From positions 186,001 to 250,000 of the forward strand of contig JARHVB010000023.1 in assembly GCA_029222685.1 (NCBI GenBank): a stretch of DNA of 64,000 nucleotides, written 5' to 3'. The stretch's first letter is position 1. Every line of letters begins with the position of its first letter. Below the pieces are notes generated by a model. That model saw only the letters and a list, made by a program, of their open reading frames with translations, ran no database searches and had not been told where the DNA came from. Source of the stretch: Terripilifer ovatus (GTDB lineage: Bacteria > Pseudomonadota > Alphaproteobacteria > Rhizobiales > Beijerinckiaceae). The position numbers were made by a program, and so were the translations under genes. Shown here in pieces: positions 35,136-43,717 of this stretch.

Positions 35136-36446
35136 TCAAGCGATGCGCTTGATGGAGAGCGACGACAGATAGGCGGACGGATTCTCGGGATCGAAAATCT
35201 TGCCGTCGAAGAATGTCTCCTTGCCGCGTGAGGTGGAGGCAGGGATATCGGAAGCTGCCACACCTAGCGTCTTGGCCGCGGCGCGCCACAGGTCTTCGCG
35301 GTTGACCTTGTCGATGAGCGCCTTGGTGTCGGTCGTCGGCTCGAACTTGCCCCAGCGGATATCCTCGGTCAGGAACCAGAGGTCATGGCTCTTGTAGGGA
35401 TACGAGACGCCGTCCTTCCAGAATTTCATGTACAGGTCGGTGCCCTTTGCGACCCTTCCGTTGCCGTAGTTGATGTCGCCCTTCAGGCGTCCGGCGACGT
35501 CGGCGGCGGGCACATTGAACCATTGGCGCTTGCCGAGAATGGCAGCCATTTCATCTTTGTTGGCCATGGCGTCGCACCATTGCGCCGCTTCCATCACCGC
35601 CATCAGGAGCGCCTGGGTGGCCTTCGGATTTTTTTCGACCCAGTCGGTACGGACCCCGAGGCTTTTTTCCGGATGGTGCTTCCACAATTCGCCGGTCGTG
35701 GCGGCCGTGTAGCCGATGTTCTGATTGACGAGCTGTTCGTTCCACGGCTCGCCGACGCAGAACGCGTCCATGTTACCGACTTTCATATTCGCGACCATCT
35801 GCGCCGGGGGCACGACAATCGTCGAAACATCCTTGTCGGGGTCGATGCCGCCGGCGGCGAGCCAGTAGCGAATCCAAAGGTCGTGCGTGCCGCCGGGGAA
35901 GGTCATGGCGACCTTGACTTCCTTGCCTTCGACCTTCTTCTTGTCAAACGCGGCTTTCAGCTTGCTGGAATCAATGGTGACCCCGAGGTCTTTGTACTCG
36001 TTTGAGACCGAAAGCCCCTGGCTGTCATAGTTGAGACGGGCGAGGATCGACATCGGCACACCGATGTTGTTTTGTGTCACCTTGCCGGCCGTGATCAGAT
36101 AGGGCATCGGCGTCAGGATATGCGCGCCGTCGATACCGTTGCTGGCGCCGCCGAGAACGAGGTTGTCGCGCGTCGTGCCCCAGGATGCCTGCTTGGCGAC
36201 ATCCACGTCGGGCAGGCCGTATTTGGCGAAGATGCCTTTTTCCTTGGCGATGATGAGGGGCGCCGCATCGGTGAGCGCGATGTAACCCAGTTTGATGCCC
36301 GTCACCTCAGGGCCGGCGGCCTGCGCGAAAGCGCCCGACGGAAAGCTGACCTTGGCGGCGGCGAGTGTCGCTATCGCCGAAGCGGTCTTGAGGAGACCGC
36401 GACGGTCAATCAGGCCGCGGGTGCGCCGGTTCTCGGGTGTGCTCAT
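35136..36446 (-). CDS. nrtA: nitrate ABC transporter substrate-binding protein, Tat-exported
   Basis: A 436-residue NrtA/CmpA-family protein. The N-terminus has a twin-arginine signal, IDRRGLLKTASAIATLAAAK, ending at SGAFAQA. Mature features are KLGYIALTDAAPLIIAKEKG, MPYLITAGKVTQNN, TFPGGTHDLWIRYWLAAGGI and FCVGEPWNEQ. TTG 36449 and ATG 36446 are adjacent. I chose the ATG, preceded by AAGGAACG. It is the first gene after the terminator-containing leader, and its transcription probably depends on NasT antitermination. Confidence 0.93.
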   Translation of the reverse strand: MSTPENRRTRGLIDRRGLLKTASAIATLAAAKVSFPSGAFAQAAGPEVTGIKLGYIALTDAAPLIIAKEKGIFAKYGLPDVDVAKQASWGTTRDNLVLGGASNGIDGAHILTPMPYLITAGKVTQNNIGVPMSILARLNYDSQGLSVSNEYKDLGVTIDSSKLKAAFDKKKVEGKEVKVAMTFPGGTHDLWIRYWLAAGGIDPDKDVSTIVVPPAQMVANMKVGNMDAFCVGEPWNEQLVNQNIGYTAATTGELWKHHPEKSLGVRTDWVEKNPKATQALLMAVMEAAQWCDAMANKDEMAAILGKRQWFNVPAADVAGRLKGDINYGNGRVAKGTDLYMKFWKDGVSYPYKSHDLWFLTEDIRWGKFEPTTDTKALIDKVNREDLWRAAAKTLGVAASDIPASTSRGKETFFDGKIFDPENPSAYLSSLSIKRIA

Positions 36447-36507
36447 CAATCGTTCCTTCGTTCGAGTTCGCCGTCTTGTTCGCCGTCTCGCGCCGCGCGC
36501 GAGCCAT

Positions 36508-36564
36508 AAAAAAAGCCGCAGTCCTGAAAGCGCGCGGAGAGCGCGTTTCCTTCAGGACAGCGGC
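36508..36564 (-). terminator. intrinsic terminator in the nrtA leader (NasT target)
   Basis: On the minus strand GCCGC-T-GTCCTGAA (36564-36551) pairs with TTCAGGAC-T-GCGGC (36528-36515), with an inner GC-rich stem in the loop, followed by seven T (36514-36508). It lies 62 bases upstream of nrtA, so it would stop the operon transcript unless antiterminated. Confidence 0.85.
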
Positions 36565-36574
36565 ATTGCTAATG

Positions 36575-36588
36575 GCCCGTCGTTGGAC
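36575..36588 (-). promoter_or_regulatory. candidate ANTAR-target hexaloop in nas leader (proximal)
   Basis: RNA GUCC-AACGAC-GGGC: a 4-bp stem (one G-U) with a hexaloop carrying A at position 1 and G at position 4, the consensus for ANTAR-protein RNA targets. It ends 11 bases before the terminator stem. Confidence 0.5.
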
Positions 36589-36593
36589 CGGGA

Positions 36594-36609
36594 CGCCGCG
36601 ATAGCGGCG
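36594..36609 (-). other. GC stem-loop in nas leader
   Basis: CGCCGC, tetraloop, GCGGCG in the leader between the two candidate ANTAR loops. Probably a structural spacer element. Confidence 0.4.
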
Positions 36610-36658
36610 CCTTACGCGATAAGCAATACAAGACGCGTGCCAACTTCGGCGCTGATTG

Positions 36659-36678
36659 AATTGGTCTCGTTTCCAACT
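36659..36678 (-). promoter_or_regulatory. candidate ANTAR-target loop in nas leader (distal)
   Basis: RNA AGUUGG-AAACGAGA-CCAAUU: a 6-bp stem with an 8-base loop. If the flanking A-A closes as a non-canonical pair, the hexaloop AACGAG again has A1 and G4. Spacing to the proximal loop (about 70 bases) is longer than I would expect for a tandem ANTAR motif. Confidence 0.35.
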
Positions 36679-36767
36679 GCTTATCAAGACGACGCGAAAA
36701 CAGCGTCGGTGGAACCGCTGGCGGCCAAAGCATCAGCCTGTCAACGATTTGTGCAAAACGACGTTGT

Positions 36768-37952
36768 TCAGCGCACCACGGACAAGCGTGGTCCAGAACG
36801 CCGGTTGGTCCAGAAATCGAGATACTTCTGGATATGGTTGGGTTCGAACTCGGGTCCGGCAAAAGCGCCGACATGGTCCGCCGGTGTGTTGCCAGCCGCC
36901 GGCAATGTGCCAAGCGCGGCGTCGAACAAATCGGACCGGAACGCCGCAATTGCCTTTGCCTGCATTTCGTCCGACAGGGGCGCCTGACCCCAGCGCACCA
37001 GTTGGGTGTAGAACCAGGCGGCCTGCACCGGATCGGGGCGCGTCGCGCTCTGTCCGCCGATGATGATGTGGCTGGGATTGTTGCGCGTGGGTCCGTTCGG
37101 CGAGAGCAGTAGCGTGCCGGCCAGAACACGTGCGACGAGATCGGGCGTCACATCGATATGGCGTGCGATCACGTCCGCCACTGTTGTCCGATGTTCTGGA
37201 TTGCCGATCATGTCGGCTGCCCGCGCCAGGGCACGGATCAGCGCGGCGCAAAGGGCAGGGTTGTCATTCGCCCAGCGCTCGCGCATCGCCAGCACTTTTT
37301 CCGATACCCGCGCCATAACCTCGTAGCCCAGATGCAGGATATGTCCGACACCGGCCTCGACAGCGACCAGGTTCCAGGGTGCGCCGACGCAGAAGCCGTC
37401 GACATGGCCGCTGGCCAGGCTCTCGACCATATAGGGTGGCGGCAGCACCACGAGGCGCACGTCTTCGTCGGGATCGACGCCGCCGGCGGCCATCCAGAAG
37501 CGCAACTGGTAATTGTGGTTGGAGAAGGGGAAGGTCATGCCGAAGGTCAGCGGCTCGATGCCGCGCGCCTTGCGGTCGGCGACGACCTGCGCCAGGGCTC
37601 GCGCCGAGATATTGGGGTCAGCCAGGTCGCCGGCTGTATGCTCGGACAGCGCTGCGTGGAGCTGCGGCGAGATCGTGATCGCATTGCCGTTGAGGGCGAG
37701 ATTGAACGGCGTGATGATCGGGACGCGCACGTGGCCGAGCCCGAGGCTCGAGGCGATCACCAGCGGTGAAAGCATATGGGCGGCATCGAACAGGCCGAGA
37801 TTGAGCTTGTCGCGGACGTTCGACCACGACACCTCGCGCATGAGTTCGATTTCGAACCCTTCTTCCTGGGCAAAGCCGCAATCGGCGGCGACCAGGAGCG
37901 CTGCGGCGTCGACCAGCGGGATGTAACCAATGCGAAGCCGGGCGTTTGTCAT
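36768..37952 (-). CDS. nasS: nitrate/nitrite sensor NasS (cytoplasmic NrtA-like)
   Basis: A 394-residue NrtA/CmpA-family protein that begins directly with LRIGYIPLVDAAALLVAADC and has no signal peptide, so it stays in the cytoplasm. Other landmarks are MLSPLVIASSLGLG, TFPFSNHNYQLRFWMAAGGV and GFCVGAPWNLVA, matching nrtA. In the NasS-NasT system NasS binds nitrate or nitrite and releases NasT. It overlaps nasT by ATGA, which supports complex formation and stoichiometric synthesis. Confidence 0.92.
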   Translation of the reverse strand: MTNARLRIGYIPLVDAAALLVAADCGFAQEEGFEIELMREVSWSNVRDKLNLGLFDAAHMLSPLVIASSLGLGHVRVPIITPFNLALNGNAITISPQLHAALSEHTAGDLADPNISARALAQVVADRKARGIEPLTFGMTFPFSNHNYQLRFWMAAGGVDPDEDVRLVVLPPPYMVESLASGHVDGFCVGAPWNLVAVEAGVGHILHLGYEVMARVSEKVLAMRERWANDNPALCAALIRALARAADMIGNPEHRTTVADVIARHIDVTPDLVARVLAGTLLLSPNGPTRNNPSHIIIGGQSATRPDPVQAAWFYTQLVRWGQAPLSDEMQAKAIAAFRSDLFDAALGTLPAAGNTPADHVGAFAGPEFEPNHIQKYLDFWTNRRSGPRLSVVR

Positions 37953-38578
37953 CCGAGCAGCTCCGCAGCGGTGATGACGACCTGGGCGATTTCGGCGATC
38001 TTCTTGTGCTGGTTCATGGCGGTCTTGCGCATCAGCGCATAGGCTTCGTCCTCGCTCAGTCCCCTGGCCTTCATCATGATCGCTTTGGCGCGGTCGATCA
38101 GTTTGCGTTCCTCGAGAGCGCCCTTGGCCTGGTCGAGCTCATTCTGCAGCCGTGAGAAGGCGTTGAAGCGCGAGATGCACAGGTCGAGAATGGTGGTCAC
38201 GCGGTCCTTGCGGAGCCCGTCGACGATATAGGCGGAAACGCCGGCATCCATGGCCGCCTGAATCGAGGCGCGGTCGCTCTGGTCGACGAACATGGCGACC
38301 GGACGTTTCACCACGCGGCTCATCTGGAACAATTGTTCAAGCGTATCGCGGCTTGGGCTTTCTAGCCCGATCAGGATCACCTCGGGATCCAGCGCATAGA
38401 TCCGCGCCAGCAGGTTGCGCGTCTCCTCGATGCGCGTCACCTGGGTAAAGCCGGCCTCGCGCAGGCCATCTTCGAGGATCGCCGCACGGACGGCGCTTTC
38501 GTCGACGATGGCGATTTTCAGATTGGCGTCGCGCTGTCCGCTCGGTTCCGACCCCGACGAAACCGGCCCTTTCCGCAT
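37949..38578 (-). CDS. nasT: ANTAR-domain antiterminator NasT
   Basis: A 209-residue response-regulator-like RNA-binding protein. The receiver-like domain is LKIAIVDESAVRAAILEDGL through about residue 130, but the usual phospho-Asp segment reads VILIGLESPSRD, with Gly where Asp is expected. The C-terminal ANTAR domain is ALEERKLIDRAKAIMMKARG followed by LSEDEAYALMRKTAM. The frame is open to TTG 38629. I chose ATG 38578 downstream of a GGAG. NasT relieves termination in nas leaders and is held by NasS without nitrate. Confidence 0.92.
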   Translation of the reverse strand: MRKGPVSSGSEPSGQRDANLKIAIVDESAVRAAILEDGLREAGFTQVTRIEETRNLLARIYALDPEVILIGLESPSRDTLEQLFQMSRVVKRPVAMFVDQSDRASIQAAMDAGVSAYIVDGLRKDRVTTILDLCISRFNAFSRLQNELDQAKGALEERKLIDRAKAIMMKARGLSEDEAYALMRKTAMNQHKKIAEIAQVVITAAELLG

Positions 38579-38748
38579 CTCAGCCAAAGCTCCAGTTCCC
38601 AGCGGCTGTCTCTGAATGTGACTAAGCAAGAGCTATTCCACCGGATCTGTCGCCCGCGCGCATACCTCGCCGGACGGTTTTGAAGGAGAGACGGAGGAAA
38701 CGGCCGACTGGCATTTCCGCTCCGGAGCTCCCAAGCGCCACTTTTTTA

Positions 38749-38764
38749 GGCAAGTGCTGTGCCA
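38749..38764 (-). promoter_or_regulatory. sigma-54 type promoter for nasT-nasS
   Basis: Minus-strand TGGCAC (38764-38759), five bases, TTGCC (38753-38749): GG and GC are exactly 10 bases apart, matching the -24/-12 consensus. The start of transcription would be near 38738, giving a 160-base untranslated region before nasT. Confidence 0.7.
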
Positions 38765-38846
38765 GCAATGATTTGGCGGCGCTTGTCCGAGGGCAGATCC
38801 GTTCCGGGATGAAAATGCGATCGGAAAAGGCAAGGATTGGCTAGAA

Positions 38847-38863
38847 ATTGTGCGTTGCACAAT
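38847..38863. promoter_or_regulatory. palindromic candidate enhancer upstream of the sigma-54 promoter
   Basis: ATTGTGC, GTT, GCACAAT: perfect 7-bp arms centred about 117 bases upstream of the predicted nasT transcription start, a usual position for an enhancer-binding protein. It does not match the NtrC consensus orientation, so the protein is not named. The rest of the 311-base nasT-LysR spacer (38579-38889) shows no gene. Confidence 0.45.
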
Positions 38864-38889
38864 AAGACGTCAGGGCCTCGCCAGTTGGT

Positions 38890-39780
38890 CTACCGCGTCA
38901 CAACGGCCAGGCGCTCGATGAGATAGTTGATGAAAACGCGCACCCGCGCCGGCAACAACCTGGTTTCCGTCAAGACATAGACAGATGCGGCCGTCGGTTC
39001 CCAATCGGGAAGCACAGGGACGAGCCTGCCTGCCTCGACTTCCGGCCTGACCCTTTCGCTGAAGACCAGGACGATCCCCAAGTGCTTCATCGCCAATTGT
39101 ATCAGCGAACCGAGATTGTTGGTGACGATGGGCCCCTCGACGTTCACATAGACCGGCTCGCCACCGGTGGCCGGTGTCAGGCGCCAGGGCCATGCCCATT
39201 CCGACAGGAGCAGGCAATCGTGCTGTAGCAGGTCGGCCGGCGTGCGCGGGGTGCCGCGGGCGGCGAGGTATTCCGGCGAGGCAAACAGGCCGATGGGAAT
39301 CTCGGCAATTTTTCTCGCTATGATACCCATGTCGGTCGGCGCGGACATGCGGATGGCGAAATCGAAAGGGTCGGACACCAGGTTTACGGGCCTTGCCGAG
39401 AGATCGAGCTCGAAGCGGATTCCGGGATTGAGACGCAGAAAGTCCGCGACGATGGAATTCAGATAGACGAAGCTGAAGTCGATCGGCACCATGGCCCGGA
39501 TCAGGCCGCTGACGTTGCCTTGTGTCGTCGTCAGCTCTTCATGCGCCACCTTGGCTTCTTCGACGAGACGGCGGCAGCGCTCGAAATACAGCCGGCCGAC
39601 ATCGGTCAGTTCCATGCGCCGGGTCGTGCGCTTGAACAGGCGCAGCCCGATATCGCGCTCGAGTTCTGCGATCCGCCGGGAAACCGTGGAGATTGGAATG
39701 TTGAGGGCTTTGGCCCCCAGCCGGAATCCGCCGGCCTTTGCCACCTCGACAAAGATATCCATGTTCCTGAAGGGATCCAT
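38890..39780 (-). CDS. LysR-family transcriptional regulator
   Basis: A 296-residue regulator of the AaeR/DmlR-like subgroup. The N-terminal helix-turn-helix is FRLGAKALNIPISTVSRRIA, followed by RDIGLRLFKRTTRRMELTDV. The effector domain has NPGIRFELDLSARPVNLVSD (split) and SPEYLAARGTPRTPADLLQH. It is on the same strand as the downstream-numbered amidohydrolase cluster but is last in order of transcription, separated by a hairpin. Target genes are not clear; the amidohydrolase/TTT/monooxygenase genes are candidates. Confidence 0.9.
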   Translation of the reverse strand: MDPFRNMDIFVEVAKAGGFRLGAKALNIPISTVSRRIAELERDIGLRLFKRTTRRMELTDVGRLYFERCRRLVEEAKVAHEELTTTQGNVSGLIRAMVPIDFSFVYLNSIVADFLRLNPGIRFELDLSARPVNLVSDPFDFAIRMSAPTDMGIIARKIAEIPIGLFASPEYLAARGTPRTPADLLQHDCLLLSEWAWPWRLTPATGGEPVYVNVEGPIVTNNLGSLIQLAMKHLGIVLVFSERVRPEVEAGRLVPVLPDWEPTAASVYVLTETRLLPARVRVFINYLIERLAVVTR

Positions 39781-39875
39781 GCCGCAGTTCCACCCCCGCC
39801 CCAGCGATTGCGTTGGCCGCTACGACGCCGGATTGCACAGAGTAGCCGAGACCGGATGCCTTGCGGGGAAAATCA

Positions 39876-39903
39876 GCCGGCCGGGCAAATGCCCGACACC
39901 GGC
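39876..39903 (-). terminator. terminator after the amidohydrolase gene
   Basis: Minus-strand GCCGG-tgt-CGGGCA, TT, TGCCCG-g-CCGGC followed by TGATTTTCC. It begins 6 bases after the amidohydrolase stop and separates it from the LysR gene. Confidence 0.65.
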
Positions 39904-39908
39904 TTTGG

Positions 39909-40931
39909 TCAGGCGACAATCGTTTTGAGGCGAGGGAACAGCTCAAGAGCATTGAGGCGGTCGACGCGTGCCCGCACTTCGGGGGGCAGGGCAGCCTCGT
40001 CGTTCAATCGTTTGACTTCGTCGTCAACGATCACCTCATAGGCATAGGGCCAGTCCGAGCCGAAAAGAATTCGATTTTCGTCAGCCAGGACCCGGACCGC
40101 TCCCATCGCTGCCTGATCGGGAACGAGGGCCGTGTCATACCAGAAGCGCTTCAGCAGCGCGTAGACGAGATCCGTCGTGACGACGGGGTACTTCTTCGTG
40201 AGCGCGGTCGGAAAGTTGTCTTTCAGGAACCGCTCGTCTTCGGGCGGCTGCGACATCTGCCAGGTTGCGATCGCTGCGATTCGCCAGGCGAGAAACGGCA
40301 GCGTGCCGCCGCCATGGGACAGAACGAACTTGATATTGGGGAAGCGTTCGAGGACATCGGCGAACAACAGGTTCGTTGCCGCGCGGGTCGTATCGAACGG
40401 ATATTCGAGAACGAAATTGGGAACGCCCAGCGTGACGGCGCGTGTCGAGGGATGCACGGCGGGATGAATCAGGACCACGGCCGAACGGTCGTTCAGAACG
40501 GCAAGCAGTTCGTCATAGTCTGCATGGCCGAGATATTTGCCGTGATAGCCGGTCAGAAGGCCGACGCCGTCTGCGCCCAATTGATCCAGCGCCCGTTCGG
40601 CTTCCCGGCAGGCGAGTTCGACGTTCGGAAGCGGCAGGGTGGCGACCGCGCCGAGGCGCGGATGGCGCTGCGTCATTGCCGCCGCTTCATCATTGCACCG
40701 GCGCGCCAGATCCTTTGCCTTGCCGTCGTCGCCCAGATGCGTTCCGGGAACGGAAATGGACGTTATCGAGGCTGCAATGTCGTGCCGGTCCATCATCTCC
40801 AGTGCCAGTTCCGGGGACCAGCGCGGCAGCCGGACGTTCACGCCCAGGTCGGCCTCCTGCAGCGCCTTCTTATAGCTCGGCAGCAGTGAATGGCAGTGAA
40901 CGTCGATGCGATGTGATTTCGTTCGGGTCAT
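39909..40931 (-). CDS. metal-dependent amidohydrolase, ACMSD/decarboxylase family
   Basis: A 340-residue TIM-barrel protein of the amidohydrolase-2 family, which includes non-oxidative decarboxylases such as ACMSD and gamma-resorcylate decarboxylase. Metal ligands are suggested by DVHCHSLLP, LIHPAVHP, VLSHGGGTLPFL and FGSDWPYAY. The conserved EYPFDTTRA segment also occurs in the partial gene at 63379. Start ATG 40931. It is followed upstream by a TTT binding protein and a monooxygenase in one likely operon. Substrate unknown, probably a carboxylate. Confidence 0.87.
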   Translation of the reverse strand: MTRTKSHRIDVHCHSLLPSYKKALQEADLGVNVRLPRWSPELALEMMDRHDIAASITSISVPGTHLGDDGKAKDLARRCNDEAAAMTQRHPRLGAVATLPLPNVELACREAERALDQLGADGVGLLTGYHGKYLGHADYDELLAVLNDRSAVVLIHPAVHPSTRAVTLGVPNFVLEYPFDTTRAATNLLFADVLERFPNIKFVLSHGGGTLPFLAWRIAAIATWQMSQPPEDERFLKDNFPTALTKKYPVVTTDLVYALLKRFWYDTALVPDQAAMGAVRVLADENRILFGSDWPYAYEVIVDDEVKRLNDEAALPPEVRARVDRLNALELFPRLKTIVA

Positions 40932-40956
40932 CTGTCCCCCCTAAATATTTCGTTTC

Positions 40957-41952
40957 TCAGCGGCTGCCGCGATCTGCATCTTGTTTGTCCTTGGCATACT
41001 TCAGCACTTTGGCAAATTTCAGCTGGTCAATGTTAATTCTTTCGACCAGCTGGTCCGGCGTCGATGGCATCGGTTGCAATCCGAGCGCCGACAACTGCCC
41101 CTTGACCTTCTCGTTTTCGATGACGCGGACGATTGCGCCGTTCAACGATTTGACGAGGTCTTTCGACATCCCCGGCGGGCCGAAGAGCGCGCCCCATGTC
41201 TCCATATCGAAGACAGGGTAACCGGCTTCCGAAGCGGTGACGACATCGGGCAGAATTGCGGCCCGCTCCGCGGATGCGACGGACAGCGCGCGCACGCCAC
41301 CGGATTTGACCGTCTCGGATACCGACCCGATATCGAGAACACCGACCTGAACCTCGTTGGCCAGCAAGGCGGCGAGGCTGCGCGCGGTGCCGGTGTACTG
41401 AACCGGGGTCAGTTTTATGCCCGTGGCCATCATCAGCATCTCGGTCGCGACCTGATGCGTCGTCGCCGCGCTGGCGTAGTTCAACTCGCCGGGACGTTTC
41501 TTTGCATAATCGACAAAGGCGCGCATGCCGGTCACGGGCTGTTCCTTCGACACCAGCAGGAGCAGCGGCGCGGTGACCATCATGCTCAATGGCGTGAGCC
41601 CGACCGTGACGTCGATGGCATTGGCCGGATGAACGAGCGGATTGATCGTCGCGGGGCCCGAGGGCAGATATAGAATCGTGTCGCCGTTCGGCGGCCGCTT
41701 GCTGACATATTGCGTTGCCAGCAGCATGTCGGCGCCGGGACGGTTTTCGACGAGAACCGTTATCTTCAAATCCTGATGCAATTGCTCGGCGACGATGCGC
41801 ACCGCTGCGTCGGCGGAGCCTCCGGGCGGCGCTCCCACAACCATCGTCATTCTTGAGATGGCAGGCTGGGCGTGAAGCGGCTGGATCGTGAGCGGTGAAG
41901 CCATGATCGGTGAAGCAATGACCAGCGCCGTCAGAATTGATTTGATCTGCAT
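40957..41952 (-). CDS. tripartite tricarboxylate transporter (Bug/TctC) substrate-binding protein
   Basis: A 331-residue exported protein with signal peptide (ILTALVIASPIMASPLTIQP). Bug motifs are MVVGAPPGGSADAAVRIVAE, ENRPGADMLLATQYV and NGDTILYLPSG. It lies 25 bases upstream of the amidohydrolase and 30 bases after the monooxygenase. Its genes suggest uptake and two-step breakdown of one compound. TctA/TctB partners are not encoded nearby. Confidence 0.87.
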   Translation of the reverse strand: MQIKSILTALVIASPIMASPLTIQPLHAQPAISRMTMVVGAPPGGSADAAVRIVAEQLHQDLKITVLVENRPGADMLLATQYVSKRPPNGDTILYLPSGPATINPLVHPANAIDVTVGLTPLSMMVTAPLLLLVSKEQPVTGMRAFVDYAKKRPGELNYASAATTHQVATEMLMMATGIKLTPVQYTGTARSLAALLANEVQVGVLDIGSVSETVKSGGVRALSVASAERAAILPDVVTASEAGYPVFDMETWGALFGPPGMSKDLVKSLNGAIVRVIENEKVKGQLSALGLQPMPSTPDQLVERINIDQLKFAKVLKYAKDKQDADRGSR

Positions 41953-41982
41953 TGTCTCTCCCTCCCCATAGTATGTCGTCGG

Positions 41983-43542
41983 CTACTCGTAGACGAAGGC
42001 CGGGTCGTCGAAGTCCGTCTTTGGAAGCTGATCCTTTTCGCGCCAATAATCCTGCGAATGCCGCCATTCGGGCTTCGCTCCGCTCTTCGGCAGCAGATGC
42101 AGGCCTCGCATCAGATAGCCGGGGTTGAACTCCTGCGGGTCGATCCACGGCTGCAAAGCCATGTGCTGATCCTCGGGCGGCAGGGCGACGGAGACCTTGG
42201 CGGTTCGCTTGTTCTTCATGTGGTTGAGCAAAGCGCAGACGAAGTCGGAGACGAGATCGGCGCGCAGCGTCCAACTTGCCCGGAAGTAGCCGAACACCCA
42301 GACCATATTGGGAACGCCGGTGAACATCAGTCCGCGATAAGTCACCGTCTCGGAAAATTGCAGGGGCTTGTCATCGATGACGAATTCGATGTCGCCCAAC
42401 GGAGACAGGTTGAAGCCCGTTGCCGTGATAATGATATCCGCGTCCAGATGTTCGCCGGACTTCAGCAGTATGCCTTTTTCGGTAAAGCGATCGATCTCGT
42501 CGGTGACGACGGACGCTTTGCTGGAGCTGATGCTCTGAAACAGATCGCCGTCGGGTATGAACGCGATCCGCTGCTGAAACGGCCGGTACTTCGGTGCAAA
42601 GTGGGTGTCGACATCGAAGTCTGCCCCCAGATAGGCGCGTGCTCCGTTCAGGAGTTCCCGCTTCACCACCTCCGGCTCGTCGGTGCATCGGCGGATGAAC
42701 GCGTCCTGGTCGAACAATATCTTGCGCCGCACGATTTCGTGAATCCAGCGCTCGTCTATTCCCAACGGACGAAGCTGATCGGCAAGCTCGTTGGCGTTGC
42801 GGCCGGTGCGAAAATAGGTGGGAGATCGCTGCAACATCGTCACATGCGCGCAGGCCGGTGCGATCGCGGGAATGATCGTCGCCGCCGTGGCGCCGGATCC
42901 GATGACCACAACCTTCTTGCTCTCGTACTCGAGATCGGTCGGCCAATCTTGCGGATGTACGACCCGGCCCTGATATTTATCCATATCCAGCCACTGCGGC
43001 GTATACCCTTCCGAGTGGCGATAGTATCCGTGACACATCCACAGGAACCCGGCCGAGATCTGAAAGGTCTCTTCGGTCGCGGCATCATATGCCGTGATGG
43101 TCCATGCGTTGGACTGGCTGCTCCAGCGGGCGGACGAGATCTTATGGCGGTAGCGGATGTGGGGCGTGAGATCATTCTCTGATATGACCTCGCCCATGTA
43201 GCGGAGGATTTCCTCCCGCGTCGCAATGGGCTTGCCGGTCCATGGTTTGAAGCGATAGCCGAACGTATAGAGATCGCTGTCGGAGCGGGTCCCCGGATAT
43301 TTGTGCGTCAGCCAGGTTCCACCATAGCCTTCCAGCGACTCCAGGATGACGAAACGCATGCCCGGACATTGCGTCTTCAGATGATAAGCTCCGCCAATTC
43401 CGGAAATTCCGGCGCCGACGATCAGCACGTCGAAATGTTCGACCTCCCCGGCGGCTGCTAGCGCCCCTTGGGATTTGGCTGCGGGGCTTTTGTTCGTCAT
43501 TGATCCGTTCTCGATCATGCTTGGCTGTTCCATCAGGCACAT
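41983..43542 (-). CDS. flavin-containing monooxygenase, Baeyer-Villiger type
   Basis: A 519-residue FAD/NADPH monooxygenase. FAD motif is VLIVGAGISGIGGAYHLK, the BVMO-like fingerprint is GRVVHPQDWP and the NADPH motif is VVVIGSGATAATIIPAIA. ATATGFNLSP closes the second Rossmann domain. Such enzymes insert oxygen into ketones to form esters or oxidise heteroatoms. Several Met codons occur at the start (43542, 43518, 43500); ATG 43500 (MTNKSPAAKSQG) is possible. First gene of the operon with TTT binding protein and amidohydrolase. Confidence 0.88.
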   Translation of the reverse strand: MCLMEQPSMIENGSMTNKSPAAKSQGALAAAGEVEHFDVLIVGAGISGIGGAYHLKTQCPGMRFVILESLEGYGGTWLTHKYPGTRSDSDLYTFGYRFKPWTGKPIATREEILRYMGEVISENDLTPHIRYRHKISSARWSSQSNAWTITAYDAATEETFQISAGFLWMCHGYYRHSEGYTPQWLDMDKYQGRVVHPQDWPTDLEYESKKVVVIGSGATAATIIPAIAPACAHVTMLQRSPTYFRTGRNANELADQLRPLGIDERWIHEIVRRKILFDQDAFIRRCTDEPEVVKRELLNGARAYLGADFDVDTHFAPKYRPFQQRIAFIPDGDLFQSISSSKASVVTDEIDRFTEKGILLKSGEHLDADIIITATGFNLSPLGDIEFVIDDKPLQFSETVTYRGLMFTGVPNMVWVFGYFRASWTLRADLVSDFVCALLNHMKNKRTAKVSVALPPEDQHMALQPWIDPQEFNPGYLMRGLHLLPKSGAKPEWRHSQDYWREKDQLPKTDFDDPAFVYE

Positions 43543-43614
43543 CGGCCTGTTCCGGCTGCTGACGAGTCGGGCATATAAGCTCTTGAATCCGAGAACAGTT
43601 CAACTGCGGCCTGG

Positions 43615-43637
43615 CCAAAAATCAGGGGCTTTTTTGG
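43615..43637. repeat. inverted repeat upstream of the monooxygenase
   Basis: CCAAAAA (43615-43621), 9 bases, TTTTTGG (43631-43637): perfect 7-bp arms in the 175-base spacer before the monooxygenase start. It may be an operator, or part of a terminator for the DUF1365 transcript. Confidence 0.4.
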
Positions 43638-43717
43638 ATTAGAGTGATCCACAAATGGAACAGCGTAGCCCTGCCGCCCGGCGGCGAGGTTGCCGGACTC
43701 CTCCACGGAGAGAGTCT

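Noticed and set aside
38847..38863. NtrC site
   Set aside because: The half-sites are GTGC...GCAC with a 3-base centre, the reverse of the usual GCAC...GTGC arrangement, so I do not name the protein.
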